A stretch of DNA of 64,000 nucleotides from Actinacidiphila yeochonensis CN732. GTDB taxonomy: Bacteria; Actinomycetota; Actinomycetes; Streptomycetales; Streptomycetaceae. Position 1 is the first letter of the stretch. The number at the start of each line of letters is the position of its first letter. A program made the translations under genes and the position numbers. Below, piece after piece: positions 42,644 to 50,288 of the stretch. Location of the stretch: NCBI RefSeq assembly GCF_000745345.1, contig NZ_JQNR01000002.1, forward strand, positions 186,001 through 250,000. Reading direction: 5' to 3'. The notes beneath the pieces are model-generated. The model saw only the letters and a list, made by a program, of their open reading frames with translations, did not search any database and was not told where the DNA came from.

Positions 42644-43357
42644 CTACTTTGCATAGTGCGATGCGAGTTCTTCGGCGGTTTGGATTCCGCGGCGAAGGCC
42701 GGCGCGGTAGATGTCGCCGACGGTGGTGACGTGGGCGGCCAGTCGCTCGTACTCGGCCAGCGGGCCGGTCAGTTCCTCGGAGTCGCCGAGGGGGCCGCGG
42801 GGGACCACGACGCCGGGGTTCCGGTCCCTCCAGTCCCTCAGCCGGGTGATGTACGGCGCGGAGGTCCCCCAGCAGGCGTCCAGCACCTTCGCGGCGACCT
42901 TCGAGGGCAGACGCAGTTGGACGCTCTCCTTGTAGCCACCGTCACGAGATCCCGGCCAGCGGCCCGGTAGCCGCGCCTCCGCCGGCGCCCGCCGGAAACG
43001 ACGCTGCGCCCATCCGCGGTCCTCCAGCTCCTGCATGATCCCGTAGACCGCCAAGGCGTCGATCACGTCGAGGAGTTCGCCGGCCTGGCGCATGCGCACC
43101 ACCTCGGCCTGCCAAGCCGCCCGGACGCGGGCCGCCTCGTTGCGGGAGAGGTCGAAGGTCTGCCACCGGTCCGCCGCGGAGAGCACGAGCTTCCTGGTCT
43201 TCTGCTCCTCCAGCGCGTGTGTCAGCCTCTGGCGCGTGCCTTCACGCACCCAGGCGGTGACGGGCGAAACTCCCGTGGCAGCCATGATGTCCTCGATCTC
43301 GCTTCTCGATGCGGCCCGACCGTACCGCGTGGCCGCAGGCAGCCGACACAGCGTCAT
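42644..43357 (-). CDS. Hypothetical protein with putative DNA-binding C-terminus
   Basis: The 237-residue protein has a charged helical first half and a C-terminal segment KESVQLRLPSKVAAKVLDAC followed by two helices, a strand-helix-helix order like small DNA-binding proteins. Last gene of the leftward operon from 46332. No firm family. Confidence 0.5.
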   Translation of the reverse strand: MTLCRLPAATRYGRAASRSEIEDIMAATGVSPVTAWVREGTRQRLTHALEEQKTRKLVLSAADRWQTFDLSRNEAARVRAAWQAEVVRMRQAGELLDVIDALAVYGIMQELEDRGWAQRRFRRAPAEARLPGRWPGSRDGGYKESVQLRLPSKVAAKVLDACWGTSAPYITRLRDWRDRNPGVVVPRGPLGDSEELTGPLAEYERLAAHVTTVGDIYRAGLRRGIQTAEELASHYAK

Positions 43358-43391
43358 GGTCGTCCCAGGTGGCGGAGGGCGCTCCGACTGT

Positions 43392-43880
43392 TCACGCCCA
43401 GTCGTGCCCGGTCGAGCACTCAGCGGCCAGCGCGGCGCCGCTGACCTCGTGGTGAACGAGGCTGAGCGACATCAAGGCGAACGCCCGCGCGCCTTCGCGG
43501 CGTTGCATGGTCAAGAGCTGGTACGACCTGCGGAGCAGGGCGTCCCGGACTTTGCGGTACCGGGCCATCCGGGCCGAACAGCCCGTGACCGGGCCGCTGA
43601 GCAGCGCCTGCCACCACAGGGCGTCAAGCAGTGCGGTCTCGGCGGCAAAGCACCTGTCGAGGTACGGGTCGGGGCCGAGGTTCCGCAGCTCGCTCTCGTC
43701 GAGGTCGGCGAAGCACGCCACTGCTTCCAGAGCGGTGATGATCACCGTCCTGCGCAGGGCGCCCGACGTGGTGGCCTGAACTACGGCGTCCCAGTCCGGC
43801 TCGGCGAGGCCGAAGTGCGCCGTGGCCCTCAGCATCCGAGGGAGCGCCTTCTTTGTGAGTGCGCGGCGGTACGCGAACAC
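43392..43880 (-). CDS. Helical hypothetical protein
   Basis: A 162-residue, all-helical protein (GTG start) with four Cys scattered and no membrane segment. It belongs to a leftward run of seven or eight genes. Not recognised. Confidence 0.5.
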   Translation of the reverse strand: MFAYRRALTKKALPRMLRATAHFGLAEPDWDAVVQATTSGALRRTVIITALEAVACFADLDESELRNLGPDPYLDRCFAAETALLDALWWQALLSGPVTGCSARMARYRKVRDALLRRSYQLLTMQRREGARAFALMSLSLVHHEVSGAALAAECSTGHDWA

Positions 43881-43940
43881 TCTGGTCCTTTCCGTCGGCC
43901 CCGCGGGGCGGGTGTGGTCGGTCGGCGTGCGGTCCGCCGC

Positions 43941-44501
43941 TCAGTGGCGCAGCCAGCCCCACAGGGTGTCACGCTTCCTGGTGAGGGCATCCAGTACTTC
44001 GTGCGCACGCTGCGGCGGGACGCCGTGCCGGGCGAAGTCGGCTTCCGCCGCCCGCAGGCGGTGACTGGCCTCCGCCACCTCCTGGCGGCACTTCTGCACG
44101 ACGGCCAGAGCGTGCCCGGCCTCGCGCTCCCGGGCGAAGACCAGCAGCGGCTGCAGCCGGTCCTCCTGCTGTTCCACGATGCTGATGACGGCCGGGGCGA
44201 CGAGCGGTTCCACGGCACGGACAGAGGAGAGGGAGGTGTCCTGCCGGCACCGTACCCACTCCGTCTCCCACTGGCCCGGGGCGCTGTTGCGGACGACCGC
44301 CTCGAAGCACAGCGGGATCCGGAAGTGGAGGGAGGCGCGGACGCTGACGCCGGGCACCGGTGATCCGTCGTCGGCGTCGAGGACGGTGGGGCGGAGGGTG
44401 AAGCGTGCCGTACGGCCTGCGAGCGGGCCGTCGACGGCGATCTCGGGAACCGGCTGCGCATGGTCGTGACGGGCTGGCGGGAGAGGGTGAGGCGTGAGCA
44501 A
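43941..44501 (-). CDS. Hypothetical protein with beta domain and coiled coil
   Basis: The 186-residue protein begins at TTG 44501 (GGAAGG upstream). A beta-rich N-terminal part (FTLRPTVLDADDGSPVPGVS) is followed by a long coiled coil (about 110-175). Its order resembles the repeat-unit proteins at 32180 and 34789. Function unknown. Confidence 0.5.
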   Translation of the reverse strand: MLTPHPLPPARHDHAQPVPEIAVDGPLAGRTARFTLRPTVLDADDGSPVPGVSVRASLHFRIPLCFEAVVRNSAPGQWETEWVRCRQDTSLSSVRAVEPLVAPAVISIVEQQEDRLQPLLVFAREREAGHALAVVQKCRQEVAEASHRLRAAEADFARHGVPPQRAHEVLDALTRKRDTLWGWLRH

Positions 44502-44599
44502 AGGCGTCCTTCCGGTGGGCTGGCGAACAGCTAGGCAGCGAGGAGGGCGAGCCTCCGCGCCAGGATCGCTATGGGCAGGGTTACGGGGGCGGGCGCGTG

Positions 44600-45046
44600 T
44601 CAGGCGCGGGTTGGTGCGATGCATCGGCGGACGGCGACCATGAGGCCGAAGGCCAGGGCCAGTCCCGCGAGGTCGGAGCCGCCGCGGACGGCCACGGCGC
44701 AGGCACCGGTGAGGTCCTGGTGGTGAGCGATGATCTGGCCTGCGACGAAGCAGGCGCCCCAGACGATCACCATGACCAGTGCCAGGAGTGCGACGCGCAC
44801 GCCCACGGGGAGCCACTCAGGCCCTTTGGACGGGCCGGTCTGGGCGTCGATGTGAGCGAGGTACACGTTCAGGGCATCCTCGTGGGTGTCTGCGGGCAGC
44901 CGGAGCATCCGGCCGCAGGAACAGCCACTCCGGTAGCGGGCTGCCCCGGCGGCGGTAGAGGCGTCCTCGTCGATGACGATCTGGGGCAGGTGGCGGCCGT
45001 CGTCGATGATGTACCGGTCGAGATTGAGCACGGTGTCTTCCTTCAT
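44600..45046 (-). CDS. Small membrane protein with Cys pair
   Basis: The 148-residue protein has CSCG near residue 43, then two hydrophobic helices (about 83-105 and 122-140). ATG start. Same leftward operon. Unknown. Confidence 0.55.
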   Translation of the reverse strand: MKEDTVLNLDRYIIDDGRHLPQIVIDEDASTAAGAARYRSGCSCGRMLRLPADTHEDALNVYLAHIDAQTGPSKGPEWLPVGVRVALLALVMVIVWGACFVAGQIIAHHQDLTGACAVAVRGGSDLAGLALAFGLMVAVRRCIAPTRA

Positions 45047-45123
45047 CCGTTCTGGGCGCGCGGCGGAACTGGCGGCTTGAGGCCGGACTGCGGTCAGGCC
45101 TGGTGCCGGCGGCCGGTTGTGGG

Positions 45124-45300
45124 CTAGGCCTGCCCAGCCCAGTCAGCCGGGCGCTGCGCGAAGTACGTACAGACCGGGCCCGCGTCGTCGAAGGCCACGG
45201 CCACGGCGAGCTCAAGAGACATGGGCGCAGAGGCCGATACCGACAGCGCCCCGGCGATGGGGCCTGGCGTGATCAGGTCCGAGCCGTGGCGAAGGTCCAC
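45124..45300 (-). CDS. Small overlapping reading frame
   Basis: A 58-codon frame from GTG 45300, overlapping the end of the preceding gene by 28 bases and filling an otherwise empty gap. Third-position GC is high (for example GLELAV-type codons GAG CTC GCC GTG), and the product (PVCTYFAQRPADWAGQA at the end) looks protein-like. ATG 45222 is an alternative shorter start. Confidence 0.35.
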   Translation of the reverse strand: MDLRHGSDLITPGPIAGALSVSASAPMSLELAVAVAFDDAGPVCTYFAQRPADWAGQA

Positions 45301-45680
45301 CAACCGTCGTAACCGGCGGGCAGGTCGGGGTAGTTCTCCAGCATCGGCTGGAGAACGGCCAGGTGCTGCTTCTGCACGGCGAGGGTGACGTTCCCCCAGT
45401 AAGAGGTGCCGTCCCAGCGGCCGTCGCAGTCGGGCCCGTACCGGCCGTCGTTGTGGGCGGCGAGGAACTCGGCTGCGCCGACGGGCCGTTCGTGCTGGAA
45501 GTCCCAGAGGGTGCCGATGCAGGCGACGGTCAGGCCGGCGCGGCGCCGGAACCAGAGGGCGTTGATCCGACCGCTGTAGTAGTGGGTCCCGTCGTCGCGA
45601 GTGTGTTCCTCCACGCGGAGGCTGCCGAGGTCGACAGCGTGCGGCTTGCGGGAGATGACCAGCCGCTCTTCACGGATCAC
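45273..45680 (-). CDS. Hypothetical protein rich in aromatic residues
   Basis: The 135-residue protein starts at GTG 45680 (GGAG upstream). It is beta-rich, with many Trp/Tyr (WDGTSYWGNVTLA, YDGWWTF). It follows the first gene of the operon by 16 bp. Not recognised. Confidence 0.5.
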   Translation of the reverse strand: MIREERLVISRKPHAVDLGSLRVEEHTRDDGTHYYSGRINALWFRRRAGLTVACIGTLWDFQHERPVGAAEFLAAHNDGRYGPDCDGRWDGTSYWGNVTLAVQKQHLAVLQPMLENYPDLPAGYDGWWTFATART

Positions 45681-45696
45681 GTACGACTCCAGGGGT

Positions 45697-46248
45697 TCAG
45701 CGGACGAGGAGGTGGATGTGGGTGTGCAGGGTGCTGCTCGTCGCGTATCGGGCATAGGCGCGCCCGGCGACCCGGTGGAACGTGACCTTCGCGCCGGGGT
45801 GCCGCTTGAGGACACCTTCCAGCGTGGTGCGCACGTCCGCGGGGCGAAGGCGGACCGGGAGCGCGGCGTCACGAAAGGTGCCGTGGTCGTCGCCGAGGAA
45901 GGACTGCGGCCGGCCCAGGCGGGCGATATACAGGGCTGCTCCGGACGCCGGGGCAAGTTGCAGACTGCGGATCTGTTCCACCGCAGTGCACTCGGTGCCG
46001 GGGAGGGGGGCGGTCACCGGCGGCAGGAATGGGATCAGCAGCCAGTCTCCCCCCGCTTCCAGTAGGGCGCGCATCTGCTCGTCGGACCGGACAGTGAGCT
46101 TCTCGGCCGTAGGGAACTCCTCCCACACACCCGGCGTGCGCAGGCCGCGCCACCAGGAGGCGCCATAAGGGCCGCGGACGCGGTCACCATCGGTGAAGCG
46201 CAACGGCACCGCCAGCAAGTCGGCGACGGGGGTGCTGTGCTTGGTCAT
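45697..46248 (-). CDS. First gene of a leftward regulon operon, hypothetical
   Basis: The 183-residue protein starts at ATG 46248, six bases after GGAGG. An upstream ATG at 46290 lies within the promoter and is discarded. Mixed alpha/beta with a late HTHIHLLV tail. Not recognised. Confidence 0.55.
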   Translation of the reverse strand: MTKHSTPVADLLAVPLRFTDGDRVRGPYGASWWRGLRTPGVWEEFPTAEKLTVRSDEQMRALLEAGGDWLLIPFLPPVTAPLPGTECTAVEQIRSLQLAPASGAALYIARLGRPQSFLGDDHGTFRDAALPVRLRPADVRTTLEGVLKRHPGAKVTFHRVAGRAYARYATSSTLHTHIHLLVR

Positions 46249-46284
46249 CGGATGCCTCCACTTCGGCGTCGCCGCGCTGGCTAC

Positions 46285-46332
46285 ATTCATTAATCTATCT
46301 CATGAGAGCCTTACAGTCAAGTTTTATGTGTC
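46285..46332 (-). promoter_or_regulatory. Regulon promoter/operator, copy 4 (class II)
   Basis: Read leftward: GACACATAAAACTTGACT, 17-bp spacer, TAGATT (46297-46292), AATGAAT. The downstream half-site of class I is replaced by AATGAAT. Drives the 46248 to about 42644 operon. Confidence 0.88.
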
Positions 46333-46398
46333 GTCCGTGTCGTGCTCGCAGGAAATCCGCGTCCGGCGCCCGGAGATGCCGTAGGGTGGTTGTACCGA

Positions 46399-46473
46399 CG
46401 CGGGGTGGAGCAGCTCGGTAGCTCGCTGGGCTCATAACCCAGAGGTCGCGTGGTTCAAATCCCGCCCCCGCTA
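46399..46473 (+). tRNA. Initiator tRNA-fMet (CAT) with bulged T stem
   Basis: Acceptor arms CGCGGGG / CCCCGCT leave position 1-72 unpaired. The anticodon stem CTGGG / CCCAG has the three G-C pairs of initiators, and the loop CTCATAA gives anticodon CAT. The D arm GAGC-AGCTCGGTA-GCTC is normal. The T arm reads GCG-T-GG TTCAAAT CC-CGC: one extra U bulges from the stem, making the gene 75 nt. CCA is not encoded. Confidence 0.88.
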
Positions 46474-46480
46474 CGAAGAT

Positions 46481-46517
46481 CTGGCCCCCTGCCGACATTG
46501 CGTCGGGAGGGGGCCAG
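46481..46517 (+). terminator. Hairpin after tRNA-fMet
   Basis: CTGGCCCCCT pairs with AGGGGGCCAG, and CCGAC with GTCGG inside it, eight bases after the tRNA. A strong terminator. Confidence 0.75.
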
Positions 46518-46530
46518 AATCGTGTACAGG

Positions 46531-46609
46531 TGCCCACGGCAGGAATTGAACCTGCCCGGTTGCACATGGCCCCGTGCGAAAGGCCGCCGTCTTCCCGGGC
46601 CCATGGGGC
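46531..46609 (-). pseudogene. tRNA-like element with intact T arm
   Basis: Leftward, a perfect T arm (GCAGG-TTCAATT-CCTGC) is followed by CGTGGGC-A, and six of seven acceptor pairs can form with CCCATG at the 5' end (G-U allowed). The middle (46 nt) has no canonical D loop and no clear 7-base anticodon loop. It is either a decayed tRNA or an unusual tRNA-like RNA. Confidence 0.45.
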
Positions 46610-46737
46610 CCTGAAGCGTGGACGTGAGGGGCGCCCTCGTCCTGGAGCCGGTAGCTCTTCCTGTGGCCGCGTTCGCGTGACCGCGGGAACAGGGCTTGCC
46701 GCGTCACCGTGGGCGATGCGTGGCGCGCTCCTCCGGC

Positions 46738-47019
46738 TCATGCAGGCGTCAGGCGCGAGGTCTCCACCGTCTCGGTGTAGCCGGGATGCCGGCGGGTGTG
46801 ATGACGTGGGTCGGTCGTCTTGATGACCGTCAGCCCGCTGTCGCAGTGGTAGAGCACCTCGGCGCCGAAGGCGGCGTCCTCCCCCTCCCAAGCCGTGTGC
46901 TCGCCGGCGCTGATCGGGCCGTGGGCGACGCTCACGGCGGTGCCGTGGGGCAGCTGCTTCTGCTTCGCGGTCAGGGTGTAGGTGTGGCCGGCGTGGGCGT
47001 AGAGGACAGGGTCCGGCAT
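46738..47019 (-). CDS. Small hypothetical protein downstream of a tRNA
   Basis: A 93-residue beta-rich protein (ATG 47019, GGGAG six bases upstream). It begins MPDPVLYAHAGHTYTLTAKQ; His-rich near the end. It lies in the possible read-through path of the tRNA promoter at 47741. Not recognised. Confidence 0.5.
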   Translation of the reverse strand: MPDPVLYAHAGHTYTLTAKQKQLPHGTAVSVAHGPISAGEHTAWEGEDAAFGAEVLYHCDSGLTVIKTTDPRHHTRRHPGYTETVETSRLTPA

Positions 47020-47054
47020 GACGACTCCCGAAGGGCGGGTCGGGCGGCGGGCAG

Positions 47055-47098
47055 CCGCCGGTCCCCCGGTGTGGCACGAAGCCGCGTGGGACCGGCGG
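47055..47098 (-). promoter_or_regulatory. Leader hairpin
   Basis: An 11-bp perfect stem (CCGCCGGTCCC / GGGACCGGCGG) with a 22-base loop sits 36 bp before the small gene's start and could control its translation or end an upstream transcript. Confidence 0.5.
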
Positions 47099-47539
47099 GA
47101 GTTCGGCGATCGCGTCCTGATGAGACCATCGCCGCTGGGCACCGGGTCGCGGCGCGTCAGTAGAGCGGGCGGCGACCGCCGCCTGCTCCGTGCTGAACCG
47201 GAAGCAGGCGACAGTGCGACGGACGGTCCGTTCCCGACGTCCGCGCCCGGGGCCATAGCGGGCCGACTCCGGATTTCGCGCACCGGGTCTCAGCGACCTG
47301 CCAGAGGGTGTTCCGGACGCGGGTGGCCACTCCGCGAGAGTGGACCGTCCCTGCCGTACCCGTGAGCCGTACGGCCCCGCCCGGGTGGGGCCGGGAAGGC
47401 CGTACGACGCCGTGAGCTTGCGGGGCGTGATCCCGCTCCTCCCCCACACGGGGGCGTGCTACCAACACCAGAGCTCCAGAGGGGAGCTACCCCTCCTTCG
47501 ACCCGTACCGGTGATATCAGGCCGGGCGAGTCCGTTCTG
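47099..47539. other. Stretch without a supportable gene
   Basis: Open frames here lack ribosome sites and recognisable products. A GGCCCC / GGGGCC hairpin lies near 47373-47392. The rest shows no clear RNA gene or repeat. Confidence 0.5.
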
Positions 47540-47600
47540 GTGTGCTGGGACGCGCCCTCTCAACGGGGCTTCGCCTCTGGAGGGGCGCCTTCCAGCACAC
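47540..47600 (-). terminator. Large hairpin directly after the tRNA
   Basis: GTGTGCTGG and CCAGCACAC pair perfectly, with an inner GCGCCCT / AGGGGCGC stem, three bases from the tRNA 3' end. Probably ends the tRNA transcript, though its size would also suit a stable RNA. Confidence 0.6.
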
Positions 47601-47603
47601 TTC

Positions 47604-47676
47604 GCGATCCGAGGGGACTTGAACCCCTGACCCTCCCCCGGCGTGGGGGCCGCTCTACCAGCTGAGCTACGGACCT
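47604..47676 (-). tRNA. tRNA with abnormal anticodon loop (CGC by position)
   Basis: Leftward, it has a normal D arm (GCTC-AGCTGGTA-GAGC), T arm (AGGGG-TTCAAGT-CCCCT) and six acceptor pairs (GGTCCG / CGGATC), with an A-G mismatch at 1-72. The anticodon arm GCCCC-CACGCCG-GGGGA lacks the universal U33 (it is A) and has C37. C32-G38 could also pair, shrinking the loop to five. By position the anticodon is CGC (Ala codon GCG), but identity is uncertain. The regulon promoter is about 65 bp upstream. Confidence 0.65.
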
Positions 47677-47740
47677 GCCGGACAGCGCGGATCGGCCGCT
47701 CCTCGTTGTCCAGCGCCCGCGGGGTCGATCACCCCCGCTG

Positions 47741-47791
47741 ACACATAAAGAATACCCTACCCGAATCCTTTGAGTCAAGTTATATGTGTCG
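47741..47791 (-). promoter_or_regulatory. Regulon promoter/operator, copy 5 (class I), driving a tRNA
   Basis: Read leftward: GACACATATAACTTGACT, 18-bp spacer, TATTCT (47755-47750), TTATGTGTCA. The first gene downstream is the tRNA at 47676. Confidence 0.85.
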
Positions 47792-47909
47792 AACGGGGTT
47801 CCCGTGAAGCGCGCTTTTCGCGAGACTGCGCGCGGGCGCCGCGCGCACCCTCAATGCGGGGTGCACGGGAACGCGTCCACCCGAGCGTCGACACGCCGCC
47901 GCGGGGCGG

Positions 47910-48398
47910 CTACGCGTGGAGGACCTTGCGGACCGTGTTGCGCGAAAGGCCGGTCAGCCGAGCGGTCTCCGCCTCCGCGATCCCTGCGTACGCCGAGCGG
48001 GCCAAGAGCCCGTCGCGTCCGCGGGCGTGGACCCCGTACTCCGCCAGGTCGCGGCGGACCAGGCTGCGCACGCATTCGGCAAACGCCCGGTAGTCGCCGG
48101 TGGCCAACTCCTGTAGCGCCGAGATGGGATATCCGGCCGCCTCCAGTAGCGCCTGCACCCGGTCGGGCCGGCACGAGTTGGCGCCGAGCTCGATTCCGCC
48201 TGCGGCCAGCAGCATGTCAAGGCCCGCGAGGGCGTCGCACAGTCCGCCGGCATCAACGCGGACGGCAGGCCACTCGCCTTGCCCGAGCCGTCCCGCCAGC
48301 CGGGCGAAGGACTGCATCACGGCTCCCATGGCCTCCGCCAACTGCCGCTCGCTGTCCGTCGCACTGGTGTAGATCGCGCCGTTCATCTCCTGCAGCAC
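47910..48398 (-). CDS. Putative regulator with C-terminal helix-turn-helix
   Basis: The 162-residue protein (GTG 48398 after GAGGGAGG) is helical and ends with AETARLTGLSRNTVRKVLHA, an HTH. It lies between two regulon promoters (47741 and 48561) and has its own palindrome upstream, so it is the best local candidate for a regulator of the shared promoter. That is positional inference only. Confidence 0.55.
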   Translation of the reverse strand: MLQEMNGAIYTSATDSERQLAEAMGAVMQSFARLAGRLGQGEWPAVRVDAGGLCDALAGLDMLLAAGGIELGANSCRPDRVQALLEAAGYPISALQELATGDYRAFAECVRSLVRRDLAEYGVHARGRDGLLARSAYAGIAEAETARLTGLSRNTVRKVLHA

Positions 48399-48452
48399 AG
48401 TTCCTCCCTCGGATCGTTCCGGAGGTACAACGAGCCGCGGGCTGTTGCGTCC

Positions 48453-48468
48453 TGTGCAGTTCTGCACA
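48453..48468. promoter_or_regulatory. Palindrome TGTGCAG-TT-CTGCACA
   Basis: A perfect 7-bp inverted repeat with two bases between, 55 bp before the HTH gene's start. Likely an autoregulatory operator. It differs from the regulon box. Confidence 0.6.
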
Positions 48469-48560
48469 TTCTTGACCCCGATTGCCGGAAGTCGGCACGA
48501 GAGGAGGGCGGGAGCTGCGGACCGGAGTCAGGCTCGGCGCAGCGGCGACACCTCCTAGAT

Positions 48561-48608
48561 GACACATAAAACTTGACTCGCAGATCCTCGTGAGCTAGAT
48601 TAATGAAT
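48561..48608 (+). promoter_or_regulatory. Regulon promoter/operator, copy 6 (class II)
   Basis: GACACATAAAACTTGACT (-35 48573-48578), 17-bp spacer, TAGATT (48596-48601), AATGAAT. Drives three rightward genes. Confidence 0.9.
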
Positions 48609-48636
48609 CTGACGGCGCGCACTACAGGAGGTCACG

Positions 48637-48969
48637 TTGACGGTGTTCTGGGTGTTCCAGAGCGAGCCCACGCACAGCGGCGAGGCCATGGAGTGGGCGC
48701 CGAACCTGGCCGTCCCGGAGCGGATCCTCAAGTCGCGTTCTGCGGAACAGCGTTCACGTACGTACCACGACGGCCCCGCTCGTCACCCGAACGTCCAGCC
48801 GGAGGAGCGGTTCCCCAACGCCTCCATGTCCTCGCGGCTGGTGGTGTGGCGGCGCACGAGCGGCCAGGTGCCGCCTCGCGGCGAACAGCCCGATGAGGTG
48901 TGGTCGCTCACGCCCAGGGGCGCGGTCGTGCGTACCGCGCTCTCCGGCGCCCGGCAGCGCGGCCGTTGA
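48637..48969 (+). CDS. Hypothetical protein, first gene after a class II promoter
   Basis: The 110-residue basic protein begins at TTG 48637 with AGGAGG upstream. No recognised motif. Start of a three-gene operon. Confidence 0.5.
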   Translation: MTVFWVFQSEPTHSGEAMEWAPNLAVPERILKSRSAEQRSRTYHDGPARHPNVQPEERFPNASMSSRLVVWRRTSGQVPPRGEQPDEVWSLTPRGAVVRTALSGARQRGR

Positions 48970-49033
48970 GCAGGACGGCCAACGCCGGCAGCAAGTCACG
49001 AACCTCCACGGACGACGAACAGGAGCGAGCCAC

Positions 49034-49390
49034 ATGCCCAGCCACCAGACCGCCCCCACTCCGACCGCACCGCCGCCGACCTCCACGGTCGACGAGCCTC
49101 TCCACGCCCTCGCCGCATTCCTGCGCAGCGGGCAGCAGTGGAAGGCCGGACGTCTGGTCTCGTCCTCGTGCCCGTCCCAGGCTGACATCTGCGCCGCACT
49201 GGGCTGGCCGCCCCCCTGGGACGCCGCTTGGGCTCCCGCCAGGCATGACGCTCCGGCCGCGACCGGACGGGACGGCTGCATGCCTCATCGGCGCTTCCCG
49301 TGCGGCCACTGCCCGCACGACGTCTGCCAGGACTGCGACCGCTGCTGCTCCTGCCGGTGCGGCCAGCTCACCGCTCCGCCCGCGACCTGA
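49034..49390 (+). CDS. Cys/His-rich small protein
   Basis: A 118-residue protein. Its C-terminus (CMPHRRFPCGHCPHDVCQD, then CDRCCSCRCG) has about ten Cys and several His within 35 residues, enough for two zinc sites. Proline-rich start. Could be a nucleic-acid or protein-binding zinc module; unknown. Confidence 0.55.
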   Translation: MPSHQTAPTPTAPPPTSTVDEPLHALAAFLRSGQQWKAGRLVSSSCPSQADICAALGWPPPWDAAWAPARHDAPAATGRDGCMPHRRFPCGHCPHDVCQDCDRCCSCRCGQLTAPPAT

Positions 49391-49424
49391 CCGCCCGTCG
49401 GACCTGCCAGCCAAGGAGACTCCC

Positions 49425-49703
49425 GTGCACGATGCCGTTCCCGCCGAAGGCCACGAATCCGACAGCCGGTGTGACCAGCTCATCGCCGGCTACGACGAAG
49501 ACGGCCCGACCGCCTACGAATGCGGCGCTCCGGTCCACCACACCGACACCGGATACAGCTGCGACCGCGGACACGCCTACACCTACGCCGCCTGCCGCGC
49601 CGCCGAGGGCTGGGACTACGCCAGCGACCGGGTCGAAGCTGAACTCCTTGCCCGCGCAGGCGTAGTCGGCGTCCGGCCGGACGACGGCCGTCCCTGGGTA
49701 TAG
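49425..49703 (+). CDS. Small Cys-containing protein
   Basis: A 92-residue acidic protein (GTG 49425, AAGGAG upstream) with four Cys (CDQL, ECGAP, SCDRG, ACRAA) and His residues that could form a zinc site. Last gene of the operon; unknown. Confidence 0.5.
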   Translation: MHDAVPAEGHESDSRCDQLIAGYDEDGPTAYECGAPVHHTDTGYSCDRGHAYTYAACRAAEGWDYASDRVEAELLARAGVVGVRPDDGRPWV

Positions 49704-49767
49704 CCGTCCCTCACCCCATCCCGGCGATCGCCCCGGAGCGGCAGAACGATGACGCTGGCCCCGGGGC

Positions 49768-50181
49768 CTACGCGGGCGCCCACTTGATCCACCGGGCTCC
49801 GGCGTCGTCTTCGCTCCGAGCGTCCCATTCCTCGGGGTCAGGTCGGCCGCCGCGTACCTCCTCGACTACGCCGTCGAGCCAGGCGTGAAAGCCTCCGACG
49901 ATCTCGCCGCACAGGCGCCGCGCCTCACCGAGCGGCATGGAGGACGGCACTTCGACCTGGTCTTGCTCCAGGTCGTAACGCAAGCCGTGTGCGGCCAAGC
50001 GGTCGCGGACGTGCGCCAGCCAGCCCTCGGTGACTCCGTCGAAATCCCAGGCCTCGTCGGCTGCCAGCACGCACGTTCCGGATCGTCGGTCGCCCTCACG
50101 GCCCATCAGGGCCTCGTAGCACCGATCGCTATGGGCGTGCACGCCGAGATCGTCGGCGGATTCCGTGGTGCTCGAGCTCAT
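49768..50181 (-). CDS. Acidic hypothetical protein
   Basis: A 137-residue acidic protein (ATG 50181) with Trp-rich helical segments (DEAWDFDGVTEGWLAHVRDR). End of the leftward operon from 53917. Not recognised. Confidence 0.5.
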   Translation of the reverse strand: MSSSTTESADDLGVHAHSDRCYEALMGREGDRRSGTCVLAADEAWDFDGVTEGWLAHVRDRLAAHGLRYDLEQDQVEVPSSMPLGEARRLCGEIVGGFHAWLDGVVEEVRGGRPDPEEWDARSEDDAGARWIKWAPA

Positions 50182-50288
50182 ACTGAACAGTCTGATCGGG
50201 ACCGACTTCTCGAGCGGGGAGCGACAGGCCGGCGTCCTGCTGGAGCGGACTCGGACGGCCGTGGGAATCGTCCAGCCCGGCACTCCGG

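Noticed and set aside
46652..46672. D-arm-like GAGC-CGGTA-GCTC on the plus strand
   Set aside because: No matching anticodon or T arm follows.
46295..47449. A 384-codon open frame on the minus strand
   Set aside because: It runs through the fMet tRNA, its terminator and the tRNA-like element, has no ribosome site and looks Arg/Pro-rich as antisense GC-rich DNA does.
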